The notes: a model not told the origin generated them from the sequence alone. 39,675 nt of DNA from Patescibacteria group bacterium (GCA_029004215.1 JAQULH010000009.1:1-39675); one strand, 5' to 3'. Shown: positions 13,979 to 22,000, counted from the first letter of the stretch. Program-made: numbers and translations.

Positions 13979-14212
13979 TCATCGTCGCAAGAAGCAAAGG
14001 GCAAGCCCATGGCCCGCGGACGGAATAGTATAGTCTTTCAAGACTTTGAGTGCGGCAATAGCCTGGTCATCATTGAGAGTCTTCAAGTCCTCGGCGCAAT
14101 TGAGTTCGCGCGTCAGACCATACTCTCTTTGGAGCCTAAGACTGAAGTAGTCAAAGGCGACATTGCCGTCGGTCCGCGCGTAGGCTTCAAGGAGCTGCTC
14201 CTGGGGCGACAT
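13979..14212 (-). CDS. Small protein of unknown function (77 residues)
   Basis: I do not recognise it. It is supported by a strong ribosome site: GGAGG (14218-14222) is 5 bases before ATG 14212, and a rho-independent terminator follows the stop. The protein is soluble and mainly helical by appearance (SPQEQLLEAYARTDG, then YFSLRLQREYGL and DDQAIAALKVLKDY), with two cysteines and a basic C terminus (CFLRR). It sits downstream of the proS terminator in the same direction, and no good promoter is visible between the two, so it may depend on read-through. Confidence 0.7.
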   Translation of the reverse strand: MSPQEQLLEAYARTDGNVAFDYFSLRLQREYGLTRELNCAEDLKTLNDDQAIAALKVLKDYTIPSAGHGLALCFLRR

Positions 14213-14251
14213 GACATCCTCCGGTCGTAACAGGGAGATAAATCAGCTTGG

Positions 14252-14280
14252 CACAAAAAAAGGCAGGTGTCAAGCCTGCC
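14252..14280 (-). terminator. Terminator of proS
   Basis: GGCAGG (14262-14267) pairs with CCTGCC (14275-14280), followed on the minus strand by TTTTTTTTGTG. Confidence 0.8.
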
Positions 14281-14304
14281 TACCATACCGCAATTCTGGA
14301 AATT

Positions 14305-15567
14305 TTAGTCCTCTTTTAAGCGCTCAATAACGTCTAATATCGGAATGATTTCGGCCTCGTCAGCATTCCTCTGCTTGATTTCCACCCCTCCCTGCTCAAG
14401 TGACTTCTGGGAAACCAATATCCTGACAGGAAGGCCCAATAAGTCACTGGTTGCTAACTTTTCTCCGGCCGAAGCATCTGTCCGGTCATCCCAAAAAACC
14501 TGGAGGCCCGCCTCAACCATCTCATCATAAAGGCTGCTGACCGTGGACATGATCTGTTCCGTGGCATCAACATCTTTGGACTGGATCGTGACAAGATGAA
14601 TTTGGTAAGGCGCGACCTCCTCTGGCCAGATTATACCTTTGTCATCATGGTTGGATTCAACAATTGCGCCGACCAAACGCGTCGTACCAATGCCAAAGCA
14701 GGCCATCAAAGGAGTTTGCCTTTCACCTTGCTCATCCGTATAACCGACTTTGAAAACTGACGTAAATTTGGTTCCCAGGTCAAAAATATTGCCGATTTCT
14801 ATTCCTTTTACTGCCTGGAGTTGGGCTCCGCACAAAGGGCAAGCTTGGTCTGCCTGGTAGGTGGCGATTTCAGAGTTTTGCGCGAAGGTGCACTTGGAAC
14901 AAGCGATGATGTTGTCCTCGCCGGCCGGGCTGATTACCTGGAATTCATGGGAAAACTTTTTGGTAAAAGACCCACCGGAGGCTTCGACGATTTTGGCATC
15001 TAAACCGCAGCGCTTGAAGATCCTTAAATAAGCCTGTTTCACCAGTTCATAAAAACGCTCCAAATCTTCCTGGCTGGCATGGAAAGAATACAAATCCTTC
15101 ATGCCAAACTCGCGTCCGCGCAAAACACCGGATTTGGCGCGCAGCTCGTCCCGGTACTTGGTTTGAATCTGATAAACAGCTGTTGGCAAATCTTTGTAAG
15201 AATGGACAAACGAGCCCACCAGGGGCGTGACAATTTCCTCGTGCGTGGGGCCGAGCGCATATTCGCGGTCGGTTTGCGACGGAACTTTGAAAAGCACGTC
15301 TACGCTATCCCAACGTCCGGTGGTTTCCCAGTTCTCTTTGGGCTGGAGAGCCGGCATGAGTATTTCCTGTGCGCCAAGTGCGTTCAGCTCTTCGCGGATA
15401 ATCTCTTGAACCTTGTTCAATACCCGCAAACCCAAGGGCAACCAAGAATACACCCCTGCCATTTCTTGGCGGACAAAAGCCCCCTGGACCAAAAACTTGG
15501 CATTGATCGAATCTGCTTCATGGGGAGCTGCTTTGCTTGGCTTACTTAAAAGCTGGGTGTACTTCAT
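14305..15567 (-). CDS. proS: Prolyl-tRNA synthetase, short form without the editing insertion
   Basis: Class II aminoacyl-tRNA synthetase that charges tRNA-Pro. From ATG 15567 (MKYTQLL) it has 420 residues. Motif 1 lies in GVYSWLPLGLRVLNKV, motif 2 in TKYRDELRAKSGVLRGREF with the MKDLYSFH block, and motif 3 in CFGIGTTRLVGAIVE. The C-terminal anticodon-binding domain begins at PYQIHLV and includes WDDRTDASAGEKL. Standard bacterial ProS (about 570 residues) has an editing domain between motifs 2 and 3. Here that position holds only a short segment with CSKC and CPLC pairs, probably a zinc ribbon. Mischarged Ala-tRNA-Pro would then need a separate editing protein, not seen in this window. The upstream TTG at 15576 is rejected in favour of the ATG. 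Confidence 0.96.
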   Translation of the reverse strand: MKYTQLLSKPSKAAPHEADSINAKFLVQGAFVRQEMAGVYSWLPLGLRVLNKVQEIIREELNALGAQEILMPALQPKENWETTGRWDSVDVLFKVPSQTDREYALGPTHEEIVTPLVGSFVHSYKDLPTAVYQIQTKYRDELRAKSGVLRGREFGMKDLYSFHASQEDLERFYELVKQAYLRIFKRCGLDAKIVEASGGSFTKKFSHEFQVISPAGEDNIIACSKCTFAQNSEIATYQADQACPLCGAQLQAVKGIEIGNIFDLGTKFTSVFKVGYTDEQGERQTPLMACFGIGTTRLVGAIVESNHDDKGIIWPEEVAPYQIHLVTIQSKDVDATEQIMSTVSSLYDEMVEAGLQVFWDDRTDASAGEKLATSDLLGLPVRILVSQKSLEQGGVEIKQRNADEAEIIPILDVIERLKED

Positions 15568-15598
15568 AACGCACAATTTGTATCATTTACGCCGCGTC

Positions 15599-15627
15599 TT
15601 GCCAAGTCAGTCGGGATGCCTTAACAT
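15599..15627 (+). promoter_or_regulatory. Promoter of tRNA-Leu
   Basis: -35 TTGCCA (15599-15604), 17-base spacer, -10 TAACAT (15622-15627), about 27 bases before the tRNA. Confidence 0.5.
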
Positions 15628-15654
15628 ATGCCAAGTTGATAAAACATGAATGGG

Positions 15655-15741
15655 GGGCGAGTGGCGGAATTGGTAGACGCACAGGACTCAAAATCCTGCG
15701 GTCGCAAGGCCATGAGGGTTCGACCCCCTCCCCGCCCACCA
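15655..15741 (+). tRNA. tRNA-Leu (anticodon CAA, decodes UUG)
   Basis: 87 bases with encoded CCA (15739-15741). D arm GCGG-AATTGGTAGA, anticodon stem CAGGA/TCCTG around CTCAAAA giving anticodon CAA, a long variable arm as expected for tRNA-Leu, and T arm GAGGG-TTCGACC-CCCTC. The acceptor stem GGGCGAG/CCCGCCC has one A-C mismatch at the sixth pair. Confidence 0.95.
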
Positions 15742-15768
15742 TTTGTGCTTTATCAGAAGTCAAAATAG

Positions 15769-15800
15769 AGCCGCTTAATCAAAGGCGGCTTTTCTTTTTT
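15769..15800 (+). terminator. Terminator of tRNA-Leu
   Basis: AGCCGC (15769-15774) pairs with GCGGCT (15785-15790), followed by TTTCTTTTTT. Confidence 0.8.
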
Positions 15801-15805
15801 ATCTA

Positions 15806-15814
15806 TGCTATCAT
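15806..15814 (+). promoter_or_regulatory. Extended -10 of the nuclease-like gene, nearly leaderless
   Basis: TGCTATCAT: extended TG-n plus TATCAT (15809-15814). The ATG at 15824 is 9 bases further on. No good -35 is present. Confidence 0.45.
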
Positions 15815-15823
15815 TGGCTTAAT

Positions 15824-16849
15824 ATGCGCCAATCATTTGAAACACAGCTGCGACAAATGAATGAAATAGCTAGAGATAAGGCCAAGCCGGACAATACGGA
15901 AGAGCAGAGGAAGAAAATGGATATCGTGCTGGATTATCAAATCGAAAAAGCGGCGGAACGTTTTGGGACGCCGGAGAAGACCCAGGCAACAATCTTCAAA
16001 CTGCAAAAAAGGAAACAAAAAGTCATGGCCAAGCTCAAAGAGCAACTGGCTGAGATTGATAACCCTTTCGAGAAAGAGGCCACCGTCGAGGGAGCGAGCC
16101 GCATAACTTATCAAGACGGCCAACTCTTTTGCGGAGGGCGAGAGATTACGTTAGGTGAACTGTTAACCGATGGCGAATGGGGCTTGGATTATCATTTAGA
16201 TCCAGCCTCTGTCCCCCGCGTAATCCGCAAAAAATATTTTATCGAGCAGGCCCGGCGGGAAATCATGGAATTACTGGACCGCCAAATCGTGACCAACGAA
16301 TCCCAAAGCGAGTCAGTCGATGAATTAAAGAAAGAGGGCTACATAAGGATGATTGCTCAGGAAAATCAAGAACAATCGGGGAAGTATGCTGAAAGGATGG
16401 TCAAAAACCTGCTTAAAAAAATTGCGATTGATCAGGGTTTGGATATAGAAATTTCAGATGCGGATGCCTACCAGGATATGGAGCTTAAAATCGACTTTAT
16501 AATCAAGCGCAAGATGGCTGCCCGCGGCGTGAATGTCGAAACCAATGACGAAGATCGGATCGGTATCCAGTTCACTTCCACTGATTCGCCGGAAATCGTC
16601 CAGAAAAAGGAACGCCAGATCCGACGAGCTAAAATGAGGCTTGCCCCGGAAGAAAGGATCCGAGACATTGCCCTCATCTCAATTCCTCTCCGTGAAGTCC
16701 AGACTTTGATGCGCGAATGGAACCGTCGTAAACAGCCAGGCGGACCGGATAAATTATGGAGACAGTCGACAAGAGCTGATATTTTCAGTAAGGTAATGAG
16801 GGACCTCCTCACAGCGAATGAAATCGAAGTAATTTCAAGTAAAATCTAA
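15824..16849 (+). CDS. Conserved-looking protein of unknown function, possibly PD-(D/E)XK nuclease-like
   Basis: 341 soluble residues, not recognised as a named family. The N-terminal 90 residues are Lys/Glu-rich and helical (AERFGTPEKTQATIF, LKEQLAEIDNPFEKE). The C-terminal half has an arrangement reminiscent of PD-(D/E)XK nucleases: an Glu-bearing helix (SGKYAERMVKNLLKKIA), then LKIDFIIKRK with an Asp before a hydrophobic strand, and IGIQFTSTD where the third strand with its E/Q-x-K would be (here Q-F-T, so Lys is absent). That resemblance is by eye only. It lies 8 bases before the VTT-domain gene, with which it probably forms an operon. Confidence 0.7.
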   Translation: MRQSFETQLRQMNEIARDKAKPDNTEEQRKKMDIVLDYQIEKAAERFGTPEKTQATIFKLQKRKQKVMAKLKEQLAEIDNPFEKEATVEGASRITYQDGQLFCGGREITLGELLTDGEWGLDYHLDPASVPRVIRKKYFIEQARREIMELLDRQIVTNESQSESVDELKKEGYIRMIAQENQEQSGKYAERMVKNLLKKIAIDQGLDIEISDADAYQDMELKIDFIIKRKMAARGVNVETNDEDRIGIQFTSTDSPEIVQKKERQIRRAKMRLAPEERIRDIALISIPLREVQTLMREWNRRKQPGGPDKLWRQSTRADIFSKVMRDLLTANEIEVISSKI

Positions 16850-16857
16850 TAACTGCT

Positions 16858-17577
16858 ATGCCTAATTTGAAAGAATTTTATCAGCGCCACCGAGTCTGGA
16901 TCTTATTATTTGGTCTGACCTTTCTCCTCTTTATCATCACCTTTATTCCCATAGCTATTTTCTTACCTGTTAAAAAAATCTTTGACCAGCCTGAGCTGAT
17001 TCGTTCGACTATCCAATCTTATGGCAGTTGGGCTATAGCGGTTTATGTTGTCCTGAGTATTTTTACAATCATTATTCCAGCCGTACCAAACGAGGTAGTC
17101 ACAGTGGTCGGCGGGATTGCATTTCCTTTTTGGCAAGCTCTGCTCTTCGGATTGATCGCCCGAGTGATCGGTTCCACTGTTAACTATTCGTTAGGGAGGG
17201 GTATTAGAAAAGGCATCTTTAATAGGCTGATCAACGATGAAGAGAGGGAAAAGTTAAAAAAGTACACTGACAAAATCGGCTGGCAAACGGCTTTCATTGC
17301 CCGCTTCCTGCCAAGCACAGACACGGATTTGGTAGCCTATATGGCAGGTATGGCTAAAATGAATTATCCAACCTTCATAATCTCCTCCTTCCTTGGCATG
17401 CTTGTCCCTGTTTCGGCCGCAATCATCATTGGCTCCTCTTTACTAAAAAGCAAAACATTATTTTTTGTCTTGGTCGCTTTTTATGTGGTCGGGATGTTAG
17501 CTGCCCCATTTATATTTAAAAAGTTTCGACGTAAAATCGGACTTCCGCCAGAACAAATTTTAGAAAAAAAGGATTAA
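16858..17577 (+). CDS. VTT-domain (TVP38/TMEM64, DedA-like) membrane protein
   Basis: Integral membrane protein of 239 residues, family with proposed roles in lipid scrambling or envelope maintenance. Membrane segments: ILLFGLTFLLFIITFIPIA, then AIAVYVVLSIFTIIIP, then a re-entrant-like region VVTVVGGIAFPFWQALLFG, FIISSFLGMLVPVSAAIIIG and FFVLVAFYVVGMLAAPFIF. The VTT signature blocks are present: ARVIGSTVNYSLGRG and ARFLPSTDTDLVAYMAGMAK. The C terminus is basic and cytoplasmic. Its stop codon overlaps that of the convergent VanW gene (17574-17577, TTAA). Substrate is unknown. Confidence 0.8.
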   Translation: MPNLKEFYQRHRVWILLFGLTFLLFIITFIPIAIFLPVKKIFDQPELIRSTIQSYGSWAIAVYVVLSIFTIIIPAVPNEVVTVVGGIAFPFWQALLFGLIARVIGSTVNYSLGRGIRKGIFNRLINDEEREKLKKYTDKIGWQTAFIARFLPSTDTDLVAYMAGMAKMNYPTFIISSFLGMLVPVSAAIIIGSSLLKSKTLFFVLVAFYVVGMLAAPFIFKKFRRKIGLPPEQILEKKD

Positions 17578-18440
17578 ACCGTTACGAGCAGCGGCGTGAC
17601 ATCAGGCTTAAGCTCGGCAACAATGAGTCTAATCTCCGCATCGGCTGGAGGTTGGTATTTCATGCGTGAAAAATTGGAGTCAATGAACTCCTCAGAAAGG
17701 CGTTGGCCGGTTTTGCGGTCAGCGATCTCGCGCCAAAGCGAGTTTGTGCGGAAGTGTTGACCCTTGGCAGCATCAAAAAGGTATTGGTGTCCTTTTTCAA
17801 TGACATGGTAAGTAACTTCAAGCTCTTTATCTGACCTGATCTCCCCTTTTAAATGCTCGTCCGTAACCCAGACATTGATCTGAAAAGTCTTGTCAGTCGG
17901 ATTATGGAATTGCAGGTCCAAATAATTATAAAAGATAGTCGCACCTGACCCAAAAGGCAGGACACGGCCTGAATCTGGGAAAACATCAAAGCTGTGGTGG
18001 TGGCGCTCGGTGACCGTCAGTGGGGTATGCAAGACCATCCAATGCAAAAGGTTGGCCATCTGGCACAAGCCGCCGCCAATGTCTGACTTGGCCTCCCCAT
18101 CCATCAGGACCATACCTTCGAGATAGCCTTTCTTGGCAGTCGGGCGGCCAACCAACTTCCAAAGCGAAAAGGTCTCGCCAGGCCGAATGACCACGCCGTT
18201 GATCTTGTCAGCTGCCAGTTTGAGATTGGTGACCTTATTTACCTGTAACCGCATATCAACGTCGCCCAGTTTGCGCAGAAGCAAGGACTGATGGCTGAAA
18301 CATTTGTAAGCCAAGTTAGACTGTACTTTGCGGGTCGCCAGCCTCTGACTAACCGAAGACACACCCCGCTTAAAACGGTGGGTTTCGACACAGGCGTGGT
18401 ACAGCCAGGGGTGGATTTGGGAGACTAACTTGCGGGGCAT
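17574..18440 (-). CDS. VanW-family protein
   Basis: A 288-residue member of the VanW family, which is associated with cell walls and found beside vancomycin-resistance genes, but whose activity is not established. The core block is unmistakable: GVVIRPGETFSLWKLVGRP, SDIGGGLCQMANLLHW, then HHHSFDVFPDSGRVLPFGSG and ATIFYNYLDLQF. Unlike many VanW proteins it has no signal peptide or peptidoglycan-binding repeats visible. The C-terminal 90 residues are unremarkable. The promoter lies so close to the ATG that the mRNA leader should be about 5 bases. Confidence 0.88.
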   Translation of the reverse strand: MPRKLVSQIHPWLYHACVETHRFKRGVSSVSQRLATRKVQSNLAYKCFSHQSLLLRKLGDVDMRLQVNKVTNLKLAADKINGVVIRPGETFSLWKLVGRPTAKKGYLEGMVLMDGEAKSDIGGGLCQMANLLHWMVLHTPLTVTERHHHSFDVFPDSGRVLPFGSGATIFYNYLDLQFHNPTDKTFQINVWVTDEHLKGEIRSDKELEVTYHVIEKGHQYLFDAAKGQHFRTNSLWREIADRKTGQRLSEEFIDSNFSRMKYQPPADAEIRLIVAELKPDVTPLLVTV

Positions 18441-18451
18441 ACGAATGGTTG

Positions 18452-18480
18452 AGGATATAGGTGATTGTTGGTTTTGTCAA
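18452..18480 (-). promoter_or_regulatory. Promoter of the VanW gene, nearly leaderless
   Basis: Minus strand -35 TTGACA (18475-18480), 17-base spacer, -10 TATCCT (18452-18457), 11 bases before the ATG. Confidence 0.7.
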
Positions 18481-18551
18481 CGGGCATACCCAAGGCTTAT
18501 GACAAGGACTTTGGAGCTTGTCCGGCCGCTGATGTATGATATACCTACTAA

Positions 18552-18614
18552 TGTGACACGTGATATGTGATACGTCTGAATCTGACGTGTCACGAGTCAC
18601 GTTTTACGAGTCAC
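18552..18614. repeat. Heptanucleotide-period repeat upstream of polX
   Basis: Nine consecutive heptads: TGTGACA, CGTGATA, TGTGATA, CGTCTGA, ATCTGAC, GTGTCAC, GAGTCAC, GTTTTAC, GAGTCAC. The first half is the approximate inverse of the second half (TATCACA-type against TGTCACG-type). It ends 7 bases before the polX start codon and so occupies its leader. Confidence 0.75.
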
Positions 18615-18621
18615 AAGCCCT

Positions 18622-20409
18622 ATGACCAAAGCCCAAGAACTTGCCAAAATCTTCTTAGAGTTTGCCTATTACCACGAAATGAATGGCGTGGCCTTTAAGC
18701 CGCGGGCTTATGAAATCGCGTCTGAGTCCATGGCCGGCCTGGGTGACGAGGTTGAGGCAGCCTGGCGCAAAGGTGGGGTCAAAGAACTAAAAAAGCTCCC
18801 CAGCCTTGGACAGAGCACTGCCGAAAAAGTCGATGAGTTCTTAAGGACGGGGCACGTTAAAGAATATGAGCAGATGAAGAAAAGGTTTCCGGTTGATATT
18901 TGGGGACTTTCAAGAATCGAAGGCTTGGGGCCAAAACACATCAAGGAGCTTTACCGGCATCTAAAGGTAAAAAACCTGAATGACCTGAAACGCGCTTTGC
19001 AGTCCGGCAAGATAAAAAAGCTGCCGCGCTGGGGCGAGAAAAGCCAGGATAAACTCGAAAGGCAGCTTAAGCTCATGGAAGCTTCAGCCGGCCGCCAGCT
19101 TTTGGGTTATATTTTGCCTGCGGCTGACCAGATCGTGAAAGAGTTAAGCAAGGTGCCGGGTGTTATGCATTGCACCTATGCCGGATCAATCAGGCGACGG
19201 CAAGAAACAATCGGTGACATTGACCTGCTCGCGACGTCCAAGAACCCTGAACGCGTCATGGATGTTTTCGTGAACTTGCCCCAAGTCGAAACAATCCACG
19301 AAAAAGGCAAGACTCGATCATCGGTCAGGCTTAAGATCGGCATTGATGCTGATTTGCGGGTTGTGCCGGATAAAGTCTACGGCGCCACGCTCCAATATTT
19401 TACTGGCGATAAAAAGCATAATGTGATGTTGCGCGAGTATGCCTTGTCCAAAGGTTTTACGTTAAATGAATATGGATTGTTCACTTTAGTCCGCAGGAAA
19501 GGCAAACCGCTCCGCAGGTACTTCACCTACGTTCAGGACGACAAAAAAGGAGCGCTAGTCGTCTGCAAGACAGAAGAAGAAATCTATAAAAAACTTAAGA
19601 TGGACACTCCCCCGCCAGAGCTGCGCGTGGGCGGCGATGAGATTGAGGCAGCCCAAAAACATAAACTGCCTAATTTAATTCCATACGGATCAATCAAAGG
19701 TGATTTGCAGGTGCAAACAACTTGGTCCGACGGAGCTTTGGGCATTAAGGAGATGGCTGAGGAAGCAAAAAAACGCGGACTGACTTACATGGCAGTCACT
19801 GACCACACTAAATCACTGGCTTTCATTAATGGCCTGAACGAAAAACGCCTGGCCCAGCAAGGTAAAGAGATTGATAAGCTGAATAAGGCACTGAAAGGTT
19901 TCACGATTCTCAAAGGCACGGAGTGCGACATACATAAAGATGGCAGTTTGGACTTGTCCGACAAGGCTTTAGCCAAGTTGGACTGGGTTGGCATTTCCAT
20001 CCATTCAAATTTTAAACTTTCAAGGGCTGAGCAGACTAAACGGTTGGTAAAAGCCATGTCTAATCCTTACGTTGATTGTGTTTTCCATCCGACTTGTCGC
20101 CTGATCGGCAAACGCGAACCCATTGATCTTGATATGGACGAGGTTTTGGCCGCAGCAAAAAAATATAAGGTGGCGCTAGAGATCAACTCTTTCCCAGAAC
20201 GTTCTGATCTGCGTGACGTGCATGTGCGCATGGCTATCAAAGCCGGCGTCAAGATCGTCATTAACAGCGACGCACATGCGCCGGAGCATTTCGACTTTTT
20301 GCCGCTTGGCGAAGCTATTGCGCGCCGCGGCTGGGCTACCAAAGCCGACGTCCTAAATACTAAATCAGCCAAAGAAATGATGGCATGTGAAGCTAAAAAA
20401 CATCGTTAA
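18622..20409 (+). CDS. polX: DNA polymerase/3'-5' exonuclease PolX with altered PHP motif
   Basis: Family X repair polymerase, 595 residues. Two helix-hairpin-helix elements (LPSLGQSTAEKV near 60, IEGLGPKHIKEL near 100) precede the nucleotidyltransferase core: AGSIRRRQETIGDIDLL with D199 and D201, and the third Asp at 244 in DADLRVV. The C-terminal PHP domain (about 358-590) should be a metal-dependent exonuclease. It keeps D394-H395, E434, H461, H489 and D550/H552, but the first motif reads Q363-V-Q365 (GDLQVQTTWSDG) where PHP proteins have HxH. Gln in the first position is, as far as I recall, common in PolX; Gln in the second is not. Exonuclease activity may be changed or lost. The leader carries a heptad repeat array. 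Confidence 0.92.
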   Translation: MTKAQELAKIFLEFAYYHEMNGVAFKPRAYEIASESMAGLGDEVEAAWRKGGVKELKKLPSLGQSTAEKVDEFLRTGHVKEYEQMKKRFPVDIWGLSRIEGLGPKHIKELYRHLKVKNLNDLKRALQSGKIKKLPRWGEKSQDKLERQLKLMEASAGRQLLGYILPAADQIVKELSKVPGVMHCTYAGSIRRRQETIGDIDLLATSKNPERVMDVFVNLPQVETIHEKGKTRSSVRLKIGIDADLRVVPDKVYGATLQYFTGDKKHNVMLREYALSKGFTLNEYGLFTLVRRKGKPLRRYFTYVQDDKKGALVVCKTEEEIYKKLKMDTPPPELRVGGDEIEAAQKHKLPNLIPYGSIKGDLQVQTTWSDGALGIKEMAEEAKKRGLTYMAVTDHTKSLAFINGLNEKRLAQQGKEIDKLNKALKGFTILKGTECDIHKDGSLDLSDKALAKLDWVGISIHSNFKLSRAEQTKRLVKAMSNPYVDCVFHPTCRLIGKREPIDLDMDEVLAAAKKYKVALEINSFPERSDLRDVHVRMAIKAGVKIVINSDAHAPEHFDFLPLGEAIARRGWATKADVLNTKSAKEMMACEAKKHR

Positions 20410-20421
20410 TCAGCTTCGCAG

Positions 20422-20443
20422 ATTCCTCGCCTTCGCTCGGAAT
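20422..20443. repeat. Short palindromic intergenic repeat (CTCGCTTCGCTCGG type)
   Basis: ATTCC (20422-20426) and GGAAT (20439-20443) flank TCGCCTTCGCTC. This resembles a widespread bacterial intergenic palindrome of the form ATTCCTCGCTTCGCTCGGAAT. It separates polX from the EamA gene. Confidence 0.5.
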
Positions 20444-20457
20444 GACATCTCGTCGCA

Positions 20458-20466
20458 TGGTATAAT
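20458..20466 (+). promoter_or_regulatory. Extended -10 promoter of the EamA gene, leaderless
   Basis: TGGTATAAT with a perfect -10 (TATAAT, 20461-20466). The ATG is at 20473, exactly where transcription would start. Confidence 0.65.
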
Positions 20467-20472
20467 GAGTTT

Positions 20473-21339
20473 ATGAATATAGGTTTGCTCTTTGCTTTTG
20501 GTGCGTTGTTCGGTTGGGCAGCCGGCGATTTCTTTATCCAAAGAACAGTCCGGGTGGTCGGGATCGTCAAAAGTTTATTTTTTATCGGATTCGTAGGTGC
20601 CTTTGGCCTTTTGCCCTTTGTAATTGACGACATCCAAACCATTCTTCCGAACTATAGGAACTGGCCACTGCTTATTATTCTGGCCGCCGCAGTCATACTG
20701 GCAGCTTTTGCCAACTTTGAAGGCCTTAAACTCGGCAAGCTGTCTATCGTCTTACCCTTAACCGGCGCGGAACTGCCGGTGACCATCCTCTTGAGCGTTT
20801 TCTTGGGCGGAGAAAGGTTACCTTGGTTTTTTTATGCCTTAATGGCCCTGGCTGCCTTTGGCATCTTCTTGACAATGTTAACAGACTTCTCACATCTGAA
20901 GCGCCTGCGGCTTGAGAAGGGCGTTGTCTATGCCTTGCTGGGAGCAGTTGGCTTGGGAGCTACAAACTTTTTGATTGGCATCGGCAGCCGAACCACGTCT
21001 CCGCTCTTCACTATTTGGTTTACGCACACTGCCGCCATGCTTGTCTCGCTTGTCATACTGGCCCGCGAGTCAGAGGCTCGGGGGTTGATCCGAAACATCT
21101 GGCACCATCCCCATATAATCTTTTGGCAAAGCTTCTTGGACAATGCTGCTTGGATTTTTTATGCTTTTTCTTCGGCCATTATCCCAATCAGCATCGCTTC
21201 AACCATCTCTGAAAGCTACATAGCCGTTGGCGTCATGCTCGGCTTGGCGATTAATAAAGAAAAACTTAAAAAACACCAACTGATTGGTATAGCCCTGGCT
21301 TTTCTGGGCGTAGTCATCCTTTCGGCCTTGGTTGGCTAA
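20473..21339 (+). CDS. EamA/DMT-superfamily transporter
   Basis: Polytopic inner membrane protein of the drug/metabolite transporter superfamily, 288 residues. About ten hydrophobic segments can be counted in two halves. The first half holds FALGALFGWAAGDFFIQ-like, the helix around LLIILAAAVILAAFANFEGL, and LPLTGAELPVTILLSVFLGGE, where the conserved turn before helix 4 lies. The second half ends with ISIASTISESYIAVGVMLG and LIGIALAFLGVVILSALVG. The two-fold EamA repeat is recognisable. Substrate cannot be told from sequence. It ends in a strong bidirectional terminator. Confidence 0.82.
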   Translation: MNIGLLFAFGALFGWAAGDFFIQRTVRVVGIVKSLFFIGFVGAFGLLPFVIDDIQTILPNYRNWPLLIILAAAVILAAFANFEGLKLGKLSIVLPLTGAELPVTILLSVFLGGERLPWFFYALMALAAFGIFLTMLTDFSHLKRLRLEKGVVYALLGAVGLGATNFLIGIGSRTTSPLFTIWFTHTAAMLVSLVILARESEARGLIRNIWHHPHIIFWQSFLDNAAWIFYAFSSAIIPISIASTISESYIAVGVMLGLAINKEKLKKHQLIGIALAFLGVVILSALVG

Positions 21340-21360
21340 CACTGTAAGTACCTACTATCA

Positions 21361-21400
21361 AAAAACCGTCCCGCAGTACTGCGGGACGGTTTGATTCTAT
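21361..21400. terminator. Bidirectional terminator between the EamA gene and a convergent gene
   Basis: AAACCGTCCCGCA pairs with TGCGGGACGGTTT around GTAC, with T-rich sequence on both sides. It resembles the terminator after hup in its GCAxTACTGC centre. Confidence 0.8.
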
Positions 21401-21401
21401 T

Positions 21402-21866
21402 TTATTTCTTGGCTACTTGATTGGCGCCGACCGCTTCCAGAAACTCTGTCCGTACATGGCTTATGGTCTTGTCCCAAGAATGTTTGACGGCCGTCATGCC
21501 ATAACTGCCATAACCGCAATATGGTTCGTGCATGGCTGACCATAGGATGTCGATATCTTTTTGGTATGTTTTGATGGCTGAATCACGCCCCTGGTACTTC
21601 GCAATATCCTTGTTCATTTGAGCCACGACTTGGTCATGGCGCTTTTTCATTTCAGCGGTCAGGCAGCGCGTGGTCGGATTTGCATAGTCCTTTTCATCAG
21701 CTCCGGGAGTAATCGAGACTTTTGCCACGCAAAAACCTTTGTTGCAGCGCGGAAGTGCTTTAGCCGCTTTTTTAGTCGCGGCTTCAACGCCTTGCGGCAA
21801 AAATAGTGATCCCGTTAAAAAAACCGCCAGAAAAAAAGAGACCAGGTATTTAGATTCAGTCTTCAT
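21402..21866 (-). CDS. Small secreted protein of unknown function
   Basis: 154 residues with a clear signal peptide: MKTESKYLVSFFLAVFLTGS, a hydrophobic core and the likely cleavage after GVEAA (about residue 30). The mature part has four cysteines (41, 46, 68 and 117), compatible with two disulphides outside the membrane. The middle is helical and charged (EMKKRHDQVVAQMNKDIAKY). It resembles no family I know. There is no convincing Shine-Dalgarno. Confidence 0.75.
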   Translation of the reverse strand: MKTESKYLVSFFLAVFLTGSLFLPQGVEAATKKAAKALPRCNKGFCVAKVSITPGADEKDYANPTTRCLTAEMKKRHDQVVAQMNKDIAKYQGRDSAIKTYQKDIDILWSAMHEPYCGYGSYGMTAVKHSWDKTISHVRTEFLEAVGANQVAKK

Positions 21867-22000
21867 ATTGGATGTACCCTACATGAAATCACAATATCTC
21901 CTGCCGATCAATAGACTTATGCACCAATTGGCTAGGTTGAGCGGAAATTATTTTATCGTAAAGACGCAAAATCTTGCATCTCAACATACATGCGACAGGA

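Noticed and set aside
15636-15860. A 74-codon plus-strand open frame with peptide GGIGRRTGLKILRSQGHEG
   Set aside because: It is a translation of tRNA-Leu and its terminator; such spurious frames over tRNA genes are common.
18370-18600. A 76-codon minus-strand frame upstream of the VanW gene
   Set aside because: It runs through the heptad repeat and VanW promoter and shows no protein-like composition.
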